A stretch of 64,000 bases of DNA from JAJCYL01 sp040222875 (GCA_040222875.1 JAVKCG010000008.1:62001-126000); one strand, 5' to 3'. Shown: positions 42,571 to 51,929, counted from the stretch's first letter. Program-made: numbers and translations. Notes: generated by a model not told the origin, from the sequence alone.

Positions 42571-42605
42571 TTCTGAACTATTTAATTTGCCATAATTTAT
42601 ATTTG
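42571..42605 (+). promoter_or_regulatory. Candidate promoter of ald in a 335-base intergenic region
   Basis: TTCTG at 42571-42575 and TATATTTG at 42598-42605 are 22 bases apart; the -7 element is a full match and lies 30 bases before the ATG. The rest of 42301-42635 is AT-rich with no gene visible. Confidence 0.5.
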
Positions 42606-42635
42606 CCAACCATTTGAAAACCAAAACCCAAAATC

Positions 42636-43748
42636 ATGATAATTGGTGTACCTAAGGAGATTAAAAATAATGAGAACAGGGTGGCCCTAACACCCAGCGG
42701 CGTCTCTGAGCTCAAGAAACGAAACCACACTGTTTACATACAGGCAACTGCCGGCTTAGGTAGTGGTTTTAGTGATGAACAATACTCCGATGTGGGTGCT
42801 CAAATTTTACCAACTATTGAAGAGGTTTATGGCATTGCCGAGATGATCGTTAAAGTGAAAGAGCCGATTGAGCCAGAGTATAAACTGATTAAGAAGGATC
42901 AATTGGTTTTCACTTATTTTCACTTTGCCTCATATGAACCACTGACCAAAGCAATGATTGAAAGTGGGTCTGTGTGCCTTGCTTATGAAACGGTTGAAAA
43001 AAGCGATAGAAGTTTGCCTTTGCTGGTTCCGATGTCTGAAGTTGCCGGAAGAATGTCAGTTCAGCAGGGTGCAAAATGGCTTGAAAAACCAATGAAGGGC
43101 AGGGGTATTCTTTTAGGTGGCGTACCCGGTGTAAGGCCAGCCAAAGTATTGGTCATCGGTGGAGGTGTAGTTGGCACTGAGGCAGCTAAAATGGCAGCTG
43201 GCCTTGGTGCAGACGTTACAATAATGGATCTGAGCCTTCCCAGGCTACGATACCTGGCGGACACAATGCCAGCGAATGTCAACACATTTATGTCAAGTGA
43301 GCTGAACATTAAAGAACTACTACCCAGCCATGACCTAATAATTGGGGCAGTTTTGATTCCGGGAGCCAAAGCACCAAAGCTAATCACCAGGGATATGCTC
43401 AAACTCATGCAACCAGGCACTGTGCTAGTTGATGTAGCCATTGATCAGGGTGGCTGTTTTGAGACTTCAAAACCAACCACACATCAAGACCCGGTGTATA
43501 TCATTGATGACGTAGTGCACTACAGTGTGGCCAATATGCCAGGCGCTGTGCCGTATACATCCACATTGGCGCTCACAAACGCCACTTTGCCATACGCCAT
43601 TCAATTGGCTAACAAAGGTTGGAAAAAGGCATGCAAGGAAAACCAGGAATTAAAACTTGGATTGAATATTATTGGCGGAGATGTTGTTTATCAGGGTGTA
43701 GCAGATGCTTTTGGTTTGCCAATGAACGACGTTGAGGGATACCTTTAA
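42636..43748 (+). CDS. ald: Alanine dehydrogenase
   Basis: A 370-residue NAD-dependent L-alanine dehydrogenase. Signatures: MIIGVPKEIKNNENRVALTP start, KVKEPIEPEY near 73-82, the Rossmann motif VIGGGVVGTEAAKMA near 171-185, and ANMPGAVPYTSTLALTNAT near 296-314. It interconverts alanine and pyruvate plus ammonia. Length and motifs are normal. Its TAA stop overlaps the stop of the convergent gene at 43745 by 3 bases. Confidence 0.95.
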   Translation: MIIGVPKEIKNNENRVALTPSGVSELKKRNHTVYIQATAGLGSGFSDEQYSDVGAQILPTIEEVYGIAEMIVKVKEPIEPEYKLIKKDQLVFTYFHFASYEPLTKAMIESGSVCLAYETVEKSDRSLPLLVPMSEVAGRMSVQQGAKWLEKPMKGRGILLGGVPGVRPAKVLVIGGGVVGTEAAKMAAGLGADVTIMDLSLPRLRYLADTMPANVNTFMSSELNIKELLPSHDLIIGAVLIPGAKAPKLITRDMLKLMQPGTVLVDVAIDQGGCFETSKPTTHQDPVYIIDDVVHYSVANMPGAVPYTSTLALTNATLPYAIQLANKGWKKACKENQELKLGLNIIGGDVVYQGVADAFGLPMNDVEGYL

Positions 43749-44200
43749 TTGTTAGTCCCTCTCGGATAATCTGGTAACTTCTCATAATCTTCAAGGCTAT
43801 TGGTGTTTTGGTTGATTTTAAAGCAGTAGGTATTTAGGCCGTTAGATACTGCTATGAAGTCGGCCTTTAACGTAGCATTATATTTAGCGACCTGATGCAT
43901 TGTATTAACATCAATTTTTTCTTTGAATGACTTACATTCAATGAGCAAAAAGCATTTCCCCTCTTTGCTCAAAACATGTATGTCGCTCCTGTTAATCTTT
44001 TTGCCTAATCGAACCCCCTTCTCTACTGAAATTAATGATTTAGGATAATTGAGGTCTTTTATTAAATGATTAATCAGGCTCTGACGAACCAGCTCTTCCG
44101 GAGTGAGCACTAAATATTTTTTTCGGATATCATCCCATATATGGGTTTTACCATCTATAGCCTTTACTGTGGGCTTAAATTCAGGAATATGAATAGGCAC
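43745..44200 (-). CDS. HSDR_N-type nuclease-fold domain protein
   Basis: A 151-residue protein that is essentially one type I restriction R-subunit N-terminal-like domain. A PD-(D/E)xK core is recognisable: D73 in RSDIHVL, then E88-x-K90 in LLIECKSFKEKI, following an upstream glutamate near 60. It has an HIWDDIRKKYLVLTPEELVRQ start characteristic of this family. No helicase, methylase or specificity subunit is adjacent, so it is not part of a restriction system. Such stand-alone copies are common in Bacteroidota, role unknown. Convergent with ald and divergent from the Cys-rich protein gene. Confidence 0.85.
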   Translation of the reverse strand: MPIHIPEFKPTVKAIDGKTHIWDDIRKKYLVLTPEELVRQSLINHLIKDLNYPKSLISVEKGVRLGKKINRSDIHVLSKEGKCFLLIECKSFKEKIDVNTMHQVAKYNATLKADFIAVSNGLNTYCFKINQNTNSLEDYEKLPDYPRGTNN

Positions 44201-44273
44201 CCTTCAAAGTTAGAAGATCAGTGCGCATTGTTTATAAAAAGCTGTTCAGGTAATTTGGTATAAATCTCCAACA

Positions 44274-44843
44274 ATGCACTACACCAATATTCCCAAAGAG
44301 TTTTATTCATTCGAAAGTGGAGAACCTTTCAGGAATTGTAAAATGTGTGATCGGGACTTAACCGGGCCTTCATCGCACTATGTGATAGAAAAAGCTATCA
44401 AAAAATATACAGGATATAAGGCATGGGATGTGGTGTTTGAGTATGCTATCTGTGTGAATTGCGCCGGTTCCTTCAGAAACGAATTATCGAAAGATTCGAT
44501 GCATCGCATAGAAACCTATTTCATGCAAAATGTCGACATGAATAAACAGCAAAAAAGATTGAACCACGAGAACCCACAAGTTGAAGATTTTGTTAACGAA
44601 TGCATCCTGACGGGTGCATCAAAATCAGATGTAGATGAATATCAGATTTTCGGTGAGTGCCGTGGGGATAAATTTATGTTTGGCCCAATGCCTTATATGG
44701 TTAGTGGTCAGGCCATTGATAAGATTAGCGAAATGCTGTCGGCAAAAACCTTAGATGAACTAGATGGCTTCTCCGAGAAATTTTTGGGGCCGTCGCCTGA
44801 ACTTGAGGGGCTATTCACTGGGCCTAGAGTTGTGTTGATTTAG
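44274..44843 (+). CDS. Unknown protein with two CxxC pairs
   Basis: A 189-residue soluble protein with no signal peptide. Two CxxC pairs, C22/C25 (NCKMC) and C60/C63 (CVNC), are spaced like a split zinc ribbon or iron site. The rest has no motif I know; the C-terminal part (MFGPMPYMVSGQAIDKISEM, then FLGPSPELEGLF) looks like an alpha/beta domain. It lies 45 bases before the Rieske/glutamate-synthase fusion and on the same strand, so a functional link is likely; an electron-transfer or metallocentre role is a guess. Confidence 0.75.
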   Translation: MHYTNIPKEFYSFESGEPFRNCKMCDRDLTGPSSHYVIEKAIKKYTGYKAWDVVFEYAICVNCAGSFRNELSKDSMHRIETYFMQNVDMNKQQKRLNHENPQVEDFVNECILTGASKSDVDEYQIFGECRGDKFMFGPMPYMVSGQAIDKISEMLSAKTLDELDGFSEKFLGPSPELEGLFTGPRVVLI

Positions 44844-44888
44844 ATCACAGCCTTCAGACTTAACTATTTAGTTAGATAAAACCCACTT

Positions 44889-46532
44889 ATGTTATCACTC
44901 AAAGATTTAATAAGTCCTGTTCAAATAAAATTAATTTCTGACCTCAATGAAAAAGAACCTGCACATGCTCAGGTCCTTGGAACTGACCTTGTAGTCATCA
45001 AATATGGAGATTCTGTGTCAGTGCTCTATGGCAGGTGTTTACACAGAGGAGCTCTTTTATCTGATGGTTATATCGACGGCCAAAACCTGATCTGTGGCTT
45101 GCATAATTGGGATTATAGGTATGATACCGGAGTGAGTGCTTATGCACCGGATGAAAAGCTCCACAAATTCAAGCATGTAATAGATGGCGATGGGGTTTTT
45201 GTGGATGAAGAGGAGATAAAAGAATTTGAAGACAAAGAAATCCCACCGCCTTTTAATGAAAACGAGTACCTGGGCAAATATCAGGATACCCATCCTGAAG
45301 CCCCTGAACCATACACAAGCTATATACAGTCTTTGGCTAAAGATGGACTGACCCAGTTTGGCCATCATGGACAAACCACAGCCATGGGTGTTGAAAGGGA
45401 TGAGCTCCCTAAGTGGAATGACATCCAATTTTTACCTGCTCAGTTAAGCCGTAAACCACTATTAGATGAAGAAAAAGTAGATACATCGGTAGTTATTGGT
45501 CCTAATGCCAAAAAGCCTTTGAAACTTGATATTCCTCTTTTTGTTTCTGATATGTCATTCGGCGCTTTGAGCAGGGAAGCTAAAATTGCCTTAGCCAAAG
45601 GCGCTGAAATGGCCGGTACTGGGATATGTTCAGGCGAAGGTGGAATGCTGCCAGATGAACAAGCCAATAACTCCAGATATTTGTATGAATTGGCCTCAGG
45701 GAAGTTTGGATTTTCCTGGGACAAGTTAAAAAAGGTTCAGGCTTTTCATTTCAAGGGTGGACAGGGGGCTAAAACTGGTACAGGAGGACATTTACCCGGA
45801 CACAAAGTAGTAGGAGAAATTGCGGAAGTTCGTGGGATAAAACCAGGTAACTCTGCCATAAGCCCTGCTACGTTCACTGATTTACGAACATCATCAGAAT
45901 TTGGTGCTTTCGCCGATACTGTAAGAGAAGAAACTGGTGGAGTGCCAATTGGCTTTAAGATAGCTGCTTCCCGAATTGAGGAAGACATTGATTTTGCGTT
46001 GGAGGCTGGTGTTGACTACATCATTCTCGATGGCCGCGGTGGTGGTACCGGGGCAGCACCAATTGTTCTTAGAAATCACATAAACGTTCCAACAATACCC
46101 GCCCTGGCCAGGGCAAGGAAACACCTCAATAAGGTTGGGGCCAATGGTATTAGTCTCATCATAACAGGCGGACTTCGGGTGCCGTCTGATTTCGCTAAAG
46201 CTTTAGCCATGGGAGCCGATGCAGTGGCTGTTTCAAACTCGGCATTGCAAGCGATAGGCTGCCTGGGCATGAGAGCTTGTCATACTAACAATTGTCCTGT
46301 GGGCATTGCCACCCAAAAAGAGAATTTAAGGTCTAGGTTGTTAATCGATAAATCAGCTGAACGATTAATGAATTTCTTTGGGGCAGCTACTGATTTAATG
46401 AAGGTTATTGCCAGGGCAGTTGGGCATGATAGTTTATCAAAATTCTCGCAGGAGGACCTTTCTACCTTCAACCATGAGATGTACTTACTGACAAACATCA
46501 GTTATGCCGGTGTAAATGGTGGAGGGAAATAA
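44889..46532 (+). CDS. Rieske [2Fe-2S] domain fused to an FMN-binding glutamate synthase-like domain
   Basis: A 547-residue fusion. Residues 28-110 form a Rieske domain with C50-x-H52 and C69-x2-H72 (GRCLHRGA and CGLHNW). Residues 190-530 are a glutamate-synthase GltB-type alpha/beta barrel with FMN motifs (DMSFGALSREAK, CSGEGGMLP, HFKGGQGAKTGTGG, DGRGGGTGAAP) and the 3Fe-4S cysteines C458, C464 and C469 (C-x5-C-x4-C). There is no amidotransferase or C-terminal GXGXG domain, so it cannot use glutamine as a normal GltB does. An electron chain from the Rieske cluster through 3Fe-4S to FMN is plausible; the substrate is unknown. The CxxC protein precedes it. Confidence 0.88.
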   Translation: MLSLKDLISPVQIKLISDLNEKEPAHAQVLGTDLVVIKYGDSVSVLYGRCLHRGALLSDGYIDGQNLICGLHNWDYRYDTGVSAYAPDEKLHKFKHVIDGDGVFVDEEEIKEFEDKEIPPPFNENEYLGKYQDTHPEAPEPYTSYIQSLAKDGLTQFGHHGQTTAMGVERDELPKWNDIQFLPAQLSRKPLLDEEKVDTSVVIGPNAKKPLKLDIPLFVSDMSFGALSREAKIALAKGAEMAGTGICSGEGGMLPDEQANNSRYLYELASGKFGFSWDKLKKVQAFHFKGGQGAKTGTGGHLPGHKVVGEIAEVRGIKPGNSAISPATFTDLRTSSEFGAFADTVREETGGVPIGFKIAASRIEEDIDFALEAGVDYIILDGRGGGTGAAPIVLRNHINVPTIPALARARKHLNKVGANGISLIITGGLRVPSDFAKALAMGADAVAVSNSALQAIGCLGMRACHTNNCPVGIATQKENLRSRLLIDKSAERLMNFFGAATDLMKVIARAVGHDSLSKFSQEDLSTFNHEMYLLTNISYAGVNGGGK

Positions 46533-46533
46533 T

Positions 46534-46890
46534 TTATCTCATTCCTTTGACTATGTAGCGATGACCATATCCAGGGCAATTTATGACATTTGGTGAAGTG
46601 GGGTCTGCGTCTATTAATTCGCCATCAACCCTGAATGTGAATTCGTAGAATGATTGATTTTTCTTCTTGATATCACCCAACGATTTAGTTAATTGGTAGG
46701 CTTTGAATTTGTCATTGTAGGTCATTTTCCAACTATCCTCATCTTTCACCCAGCCGTTAAAATTTCCACTGACAAAAACGGTTAAATTGGGATTCATCGA
46801 TGGAAATTCAAATTGGATTTCATGGTCAGTTATTTGATAACCAACCTGTAGTTGTAAATTAAATAATAAGGCAACAATGAAGGTGTTCAT
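46534..46890 (-). CDS. Small protein with a glycogen-binding (CBM48/AMPK-like) domain
   Basis: A 118-residue protein whose body from about residue 25 is an early-set/CBM48 fold: the VSGNFNGW motif near 40-47 is the AMPK-beta glycogen-recognition signature, followed by the strand pattern FYEFTFRVDGE and DADPTSP. A short hydrophobic start (MNTFIVALLFNLQLQ) looks like a signal peptide, so it is probably periplasmic or exported. Its start overlaps the stop of the preceding gene by 4 bp (ATGA), so it is coupled with the unknown periplasmic protein. It is not attached to a glycosidase. It ends one base after the convergent fusion gene. Confidence 0.8.
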   Translation of the reverse strand: MNTFIVALLFNLQLQVGYQITDHEIQFEFPSMNPNLTVFVSGNFNGWVKDEDSWKMTYNDKFKAYQLTKSLGDIKKKNQSFYEFTFRVDGELIDADPTSPNVINCPGYGHRYIVKGMR

Positions 46891-47597
46891 TCTGTGTCTG
46901 TACTAAATGCTACATCGAAGGCCTCTTCAAAGATCAACTCACTTGGTTGCCAAATTTCAGTTGAATAAAAAAAGTTGCCATCTACAGGGCCGCCACCAGC
47001 AGAATGAATAAACCCATTCGTAGTGCCCCATTTATTAAAAAATGAAACGAATTCCTTTAAACCATCTTTACTCTTAGTTATAAAAATTGATGGTCTGCTA
47101 TACTCATCTAAAATGAAAGCAGTTTGGAACTCCTCATTAAGATAAAACTCCAGCCGTTGACCATTTAATTTAGGTTTATAACTTTCGTTCCTGGCAATCC
47201 TGTTCAACAAAACGTAAACGTTCAGCTCATTTTGCCGCTTTTCGTCTGTCAATCGATCCTCATCAAGTTGTTTTACGGTTCCCGCTTTCAAATCCCTGAT
47301 CCAAACACCCTCATCACTGAACATCCCAACTTTATGAAATTCATCACTCTTTTGCTCAATTCTTATTTTGAAGCCATCAATGGATCGCCAGATCTCGCTT
47401 GTATAAGGTTCAGTTAAATTAGGCTGAGTATGAACGGCCTTGATATAAAGTGATTTCAGGCTTGCCCACTTTTTCTTACCACCGATTGCTTCAAACATTT
47501 GGTCAGCTTTAATAACTGCTTGTTCATCTGGCGTGGTTTCCTGGGATTCAGCCGAAATAACAAAACAGACAAGTACTAAAGTTGCAATAATTCTCAT
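46887..47597 (-). CDS. Unknown secreted protein (LolA-like fold possible)
   Basis: A 236-residue protein with a signal peptide (MRIIATLVLVCFVISAESQ). The mature part has alternating strands and a glycine-rich C-terminal third (SAGGGPVDGNFFYSTEIW). The early KADQMFEAIGGKKKWASLKSL segment is reminiscent of outer-membrane lipoprotein-sorting (LolA-type) or DUF-class proteins in Bacteroidota, but I see no definite motif. It is translationally coupled with the CBM48-like gene downstream. It is probably periplasmic. Divergent from the LytTR regulator gene, so it could be that regulator's target. Confidence 0.75.
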   Translation of the reverse strand: MRIIATLVLVCFVISAESQETTPDEQAVIKADQMFEAIGGKKKWASLKSLYIKAVHTQPNLTEPYTSEIWRSIDGFKIRIEQKSDEFHKVGMFSDEGVWIRDLKAGTVKQLDEDRLTDEKRQNELNVYVLLNRIARNESYKPKLNGQRLEFYLNEEFQTAFILDEYSRPSIFITKSKDGLKEFVSFFNKWGTTNGFIHSAGGGPVDGNFFYSTEIWQPSELIFEEAFDVAFSTDTE

Positions 47598-47709
47598 TCC
47601 CCAATTTTAAAAAGTTAGTGTTTAGAATTTACTTGCTTTATGCCAATGAGTGGCAATTTTATTTCAACTGATTTGAATACCTGATTGAAGATTTACGTAT
47701 GCTAACTGG

Positions 47710-48462
47710 ATGAAGAAGTTTTACCTACTTGATTCAAGAATACTCACCCACTTGATTTTTTGGGTTACATATTATCTGGTTTTCAGTCTAATATGGGCCA
47801 ATAGAGGTGACTATTATGCATCATTTTATTTAGAGTTTATTCTTCTGCCCATAAGGATGATGGCAGTTTATGTGACGATTTATGTGCTTATCCCTAAGCT
47901 GCTTGCACCTGAAAAATATTGGCAATTTGTTACGACATATATTGGGATGCTGATAGCTGCAGGGCTCTTGCAACGGGTATTCATCTACCTGTTTTTCGAG
48001 AGTTTCATTACGCAGCAAACAACAGTATTTTTTGATCCTGCATTGCTATTGAGAGCCGTAATTTTGATAAACTCAACCGTACTTTTTGTGTCTGCTATAA
48101 AAGTGATTCAGCTTTGGCAAATTGAGCGACAGAAAAATCAACGGCTAACTGAGCAATTAGATGAGGGCAGCAACATTATCAAGATCAAATCTGATAAGCG
48201 AACTTTTAGGATTACTGCCAATGATATCCTATTTGTTGAAGGTCTGGGCAATTACGTAATCTACCACACTTCAGATCAGAAGTTAATCAGTTATACCACT
48301 TTGAGGGATGCCGTCAATGAGCTTCCTGATAACTTTATTCGAATCCATAAAAGCTATGTGATAAATAAAGACCGGATTCAATCATATGACCCTGAAAGTG
48401 TTGAGATCAATAAAACAATGATTCCTGTTGGTAAGTCATTTAAAGGGGATTTGGCGATTTAG
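47710..48462 (+). CDS. Membrane-bound LytTR-type transcription regulator
   Basis: A 250-residue protein with four membrane segments (about residues 12-130) and a C-terminal LytTR DNA-binding domain (155-250): IKIKSDKRTFRITANDILFVEG, then LPDNFIRIHKSYVINKDRI near 210-228. It lacks a receiver and a kinase domain. Such proteins bind DNA while anchored in the inner membrane, presumably sensing a membrane or periplasmic signal. The divergent neighbour is the 46887-47597/CBM48 pair, and the next gene is an amidohydrolase. No cognate kinase is nearby. Confidence 0.88.
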   Translation: MKKFYLLDSRILTHLIFWVTYYLVFSLIWANRGDYYASFYLEFILLPIRMMAVYVTIYVLIPKLLAPEKYWQFVTTYIGMLIAAGLLQRVFIYLFFESFITQQTTVFFDPALLLRAVILINSTVLFVSAIKVIQLWQIERQKNQRLTEQLDEGSNIIKIKSDKRTFRITANDILFVEGLGNYVIYHTSDQKLISYTTLRDAVNELPDNFIRIHKSYVINKDRIQSYDPESVEINKTMIPVGKSFKGDLAI

Positions 48463-48677
48463 TTATTAGACCGCTGTGAACCAGACAACTTCCGCATACA
48501 GTGCAAGGAGAAATCTAATTAAAAACGGCAATTACATTGAGAACCACCACCTTACAAGCACATCCTATCTTTATTCAAACCTATCAATGACAAGCATATG
48601 ATAAGGTTTTGATTAGAACTGAATTTGATGGTGATTTAAAAATCCCATTAACTTGTCACAATTCTTTCATAGAAACC

Positions 48678-50195
48678 ATGAAAAAACAAATCAAGAGAAT
48701 ATTAGTAGGCCTTGTTGCCCTTATATTGATTGCTGCTATTGCAGAATACTGGTGGTCTACTAACCAGATAAAAGCACAAACAGGAGCATATACTGAAATT
48801 ATCAACCCCAACAGATTTGTTAATAGTTATGAAATCATTGGAATTAAAAATGTGAAGGTCCTTAATGCCGACAGTGTATATTTTACTGTACGGAATGTTG
48901 TTTTGAAAAATGGGCTGATCCACTCGATAGACGATCCAACTGCTGAGAATACTGAGGTTGAATACATTGACGGAACTGGGAAGTACCTCATACCAGGCTT
49001 GATTGATACTCATGTCCACCTGGCTGAGAGCAAAAATGATTTGTACCTGTATCTGGCTAATGGAGTTACCTCCGTATGTGAAATGTTTGGTACAGAACAG
49101 CATTTAACCTGGAAGCAGGAAAAACGTCAAGGGGCCATCAGCCCTCATCTCTATGTCTCCTCACCCAAGGTTGGCAGCCTCAGTGGGTTTAATGCCAATA
49201 TGACCAAATACTATGGCGGTGCGACTCACTTCAACACTGAAGAAGCGGCGGCAATTGGTGTGAAGATTTTTAAGGATCAGGGTTATGATGCAATCAAACT
49301 CAGCAGCTTTCTTCGGCTTGATATTTACAATGCGATCATCGATGAGGCAAATAAGCTTGGGATACCGGTTATCGGACATTTAGCTGAGGAAATAGGCCTG
49401 GAAAACTTATATGGATCCGGGCAATCTGAGTTGGCCCATGTAGAAGAAATCACCAAAAATACGATGTCAGCTTTTGGGGGTCTTGAGTATGACAATACGG
49501 AAGAATACCTGCAGTATCTAAAATCTAAAGCAGACAGCATTGCTATCAATCTCGCTGAAAACGATATTTCAGTATCCACTACCATCTGGTTGATGGAAAG
49601 CCTGCCGAAGCAAAAATTTGATCTGGACAATTTTATTAAAACAATCGAATTGGAATATGCGAACCTGGGAATTGTTGAAGGCTCTGAATTTAACAAAGGC
49701 TGGCTTCCTGGTAACAATCAATATGAAAACCTCGAAATCAAGAATGATCCCGAACGCCGGCCCAATTCTGAGCGATTTTGGAAAACCTACGTTGAGGCCA
49801 TTCGTATTATGACTCGGGCTCTCGCAAAAAACGGGGTCACAATTTTAGCCGGTACTGATGCCAATGTTGCTTGTACCGTTCCAGGATTTTCCCTTCATGA
49901 TGAGCTTGAATCTTTGGTCAAGGTTGGGCTGTTAAACGAGGAGGTTCTTTATGCAGCGACGGCTGCTGCAGCAGATTTTATGAATGAAAATACCGGAAGA
50001 ATACAAGTTGGTAAAGAAGCCGATTTAATTCTGCTGTCTGCCAATCCTTTAGAAAATATTAAGAATACCCGGGATATTGAGAGAGTGTTTTTTGATAGAT
50101 TTACTATTAATAAAGATAAAATTGAAGAAATGCTTGAAGCCGTTGCTGAGTCAAATAACCGCAATCGGGATGTGGATATTAGCCGTCATTTGTAA
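48678..50195 (+). CDS. Exported or membrane-anchored amidohydrolase (imidazolonepropionase-like)
   Basis: The frame begins upstream with TTG at 48609, but the ATG at 48678 starts a hydrophobic helix (KRILVGLVALILIAAIAEYWW), an uncleaved anchor or signal peptide; it gives 505 residues. Amidohydrolase metal ligands are visible: H112 and H114 in IDTHVHLAE, K207 in DAIKLSS, H234 in GHLAEE, H254 in ELAHVEE and D394 in AGTDANVA. The C-terminal GRIQVGKEADLILL block is typical. It acts on a C-N bond of an unknown cyclic amide or peptide, probably in the periplasm. A LytTR regulator gene precedes it by 215 bases. Confidence 0.85.
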   Translation: MKKQIKRILVGLVALILIAAIAEYWWSTNQIKAQTGAYTEIINPNRFVNSYEIIGIKNVKVLNADSVYFTVRNVVLKNGLIHSIDDPTAENTEVEYIDGTGKYLIPGLIDTHVHLAESKNDLYLYLANGVTSVCEMFGTEQHLTWKQEKRQGAISPHLYVSSPKVGSLSGFNANMTKYYGGATHFNTEEAAAIGVKIFKDQGYDAIKLSSFLRLDIYNAIIDEANKLGIPVIGHLAEEIGLENLYGSGQSELAHVEEITKNTMSAFGGLEYDNTEEYLQYLKSKADSIAINLAENDISVSTTIWLMESLPKQKFDLDNFIKTIELEYANLGIVEGSEFNKGWLPGNNQYENLEIKNDPERRPNSERFWKTYVEAIRIMTRALAKNGVTILAGTDANVACTVPGFSLHDELESLVKVGLLNEEVLYAATAAAADFMNENTGRIQVGKEADLILLSANPLENIKNTRDIERVFFDRFTINKDKIEEMLEAVAESNNRNRDVDISRHL

Positions 50196-50324
50196 ATGAA
50201 TTTCTGGTCAACAGTAGTGACCATCAGGGTGATGGGCATTGTTACGGCCTTTAGCTTTTAGAAAAAGTCCCAAAAAGTCAAATGCGAGAAACTGACGGCG
50301 TTCAAAGAACTCAATTTTCTCTCT

Positions 50325-50510
50325 TCAATCTTCTGAGTGATCTTTCAATGCTTCATTCTGATCAACAGATTGTCGGGTTCTCAGGCCGCAACGGTGATTG
50401 GGAAAATTAGCTTTATGGTTATCCAGGTCTCTTTGTGCCTCTTGAACGGTATCCCTTAAGGGCCCCTCTTCAGGATGATCAATACAAACAAAATAGTGTT
50501 GAGTAGGCAT
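50325..50510 (-). CDS. Small hypothetical protein, coupled to the preceding outer-membrane gene
   Basis: A 61-residue protein with a histidine/cysteine-bearing start (MPTQHYFVCIDHPEEG) and a long polar middle; no signal peptide, no known motif. Its ATG lies one base after the TAG stop of the outer-membrane protein gene at 50512, so it is cotranscribed and probably translationally coupled. That position supports it being expressed. It is followed by 129 bases without a gene. Function unknown. Confidence 0.5.
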   Translation of the reverse strand: MPTQHYFVCIDHPEEGPLRDTVQEAQRDLDNHKANFPNHRCGLRTRQSVDQNEALKDHSED

Positions 50511-50511
50511 G

Positions 50512-51912
50512 CTAATACTTTTTAAATGTTATAGGAAAATCAATTCTTATACCGAGTTCAGTTCGTCTGAAGATATTGTCATCTAAGTCGTTTTCGTTGG
50601 CAATATCAAGGGCATTTGCGAATAATTCCGCATTTATTATGCTCTTCTCTTTTTTCTTGTCTTTGAAGGTTATTAAAACACCAATACCAAAGTTTAGGCT
50701 TGCTTCACCTGTATCTCTAACCCAAAATTCAGGATAGAAGTGATAGCCTAATTTAGATTGGTTGTGAATAAACCTATAGTAGTCCATCTTCCAACTCCCT
50801 TGCCAAATATTTTTTTTGTATTCACCAGTAAATACATTCTTTTCAATCTCAAGTGTTTTTGCTCCTACCCTTGTCGTAGTTTTAAACTTTGAAGTTGATA
50901 AGGAAGAAAAATTATCCATTGCCTTTACTTCCATTGATATTGAGAAAAAGTGAATACCAGTAATGACAGATCCCTTAAAATTGTTATACGCCAGTCTTAT
51001 TGATGGAGCAACATAATTTTTTTTATCAACTCCACGTAAGAGAGTATCCTTCTGGTTAATATAACTGAAAACATTTCCTTTAAAACCTCCAGTCAACGTT
51101 AACCAGCTAATACTGTATAAATTAGCTGGCCACCCGATGTTACTCTGCCTAGTAATTCTATTATTATCCGCTAAATTTCTTTTAAATGCTGAGTACGTCA
51201 CGGCATTTGATAAACTGTCTTGGTAAACTGCTTTTTCGGCTGACAACTTGAGGTTTTCTAGATAGTATTTATCCTTCTGCACAATAAGACCACTATGTTC
51301 AATAGTTCCGTCCTTGACCTTCTTAATTTTTTCATCGTTTTCGGCCATTTTCGCCTCGTTCACGGTAATCATTGAGTCTACTTGTTTCACTTTATAATCC
51401 ATGCGAGACCTGAATGTCGCATCCATATTTTCTGCCCTAATCTTTTCATACTCAGACTGAAATTTATCCCACTTTTTTGTGTACTTATTTATACTGTCCA
51501 AACTGTAGTCCAACGTTGCATTACCCAACAGCTTGTTTAATACTAATTCTGCCCCAAACTTATTAGATGTTGAACCACTACTAAGGATGGGAAGAATACC
51601 TTTAGAATTACCACCTTCTATATTGACGGACAATACACTGTTTCTTGTTGTGCCGTTTGTAGATGGTCTGGTTAGGATAGCACCTGCTTTGATTGTTTTT
51701 TCATCCGTATCAACACTCACAAAATTTCCTAAAGAACCATCGTTTCCAGCATTTACTAACGTTGTAAACTCTTTATACAGGATGCTATCAAAGAGACCTT
51801 GTTCAAATGTGAAGTTGTTTGTTTGACGTGGTGGATTAGTTGTGAATTGACTAAATGCTGCATGATCAGAGATCTGTATAATTAGCAATATGATTAGAAG
51901 CCTTTGTTTCAT
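50512..51912 (-). CDS. Outer-membrane beta-barrel protein with a coiled-coil insert
   Basis: The frame extends to 51957, but the ATG at 51912 begins a signal peptide (MKQRLLIILLIIQISDHAAFSQ); the protein is then 466 residues. Residues 150-245 are charged and helical (SEYEKIRAENMDATFRSRMD, VNEAKMAENDEKIKKV), probably coiled coil. The last 200 residues have alternating strands ending in an aromatic residue (FPITFKKY), typical of a barrel C terminus. No known family. A 61-codon gene follows one base downstream. An imperfect regulatory inverted repeat sits between its promoter region and ATG. Possibly controlled by the adjacent two-component system. Confidence 0.75.
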   Translation of the reverse strand: MKQRLLIILLIIQISDHAAFSQFTTNPPRQTNNFTFEQGLFDSILYKEFTTLVNAGNDGSLGNFVSVDTDEKTIKAGAILTRPSTNGTTRNSVLSVNIEGGNSKGILPILSSGSTSNKFGAELVLNKLLGNATLDYSLDSINKYTKKWDKFQSEYEKIRAENMDATFRSRMDYKVKQVDSMITVNEAKMAENDEKIKKVKDGTIEHSGLIVQKDKYYLENLKLSAEKAVYQDSLSNAVTYSAFKRNLADNNRITRQSNIGWPANLYSISWLTLTGGFKGNVFSYINQKDTLLRGVDKKNYVAPSIRLAYNNFKGSVITGIHFFSISMEVKAMDNFSSLSTSKFKTTTRVGAKTLEIEKNVFTGEYKKNIWQGSWKMDYYRFIHNQSKLGYHFYPEFWVRDTGEASLNFGIGVLITFKDKKKEKSIINAELFANALDIANENDLDDNIFRRTELGIRIDFPITFKKY

Positions 51913-51929
51913 TCTGGTATGATATGTCT

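Noticed and set aside
43745..44200. Restriction-modification system signal from the HSDR_N-like domain
   Set aside because: The gene is a single 151-residue domain with no methylase, specificity subunit or helicase nearby.
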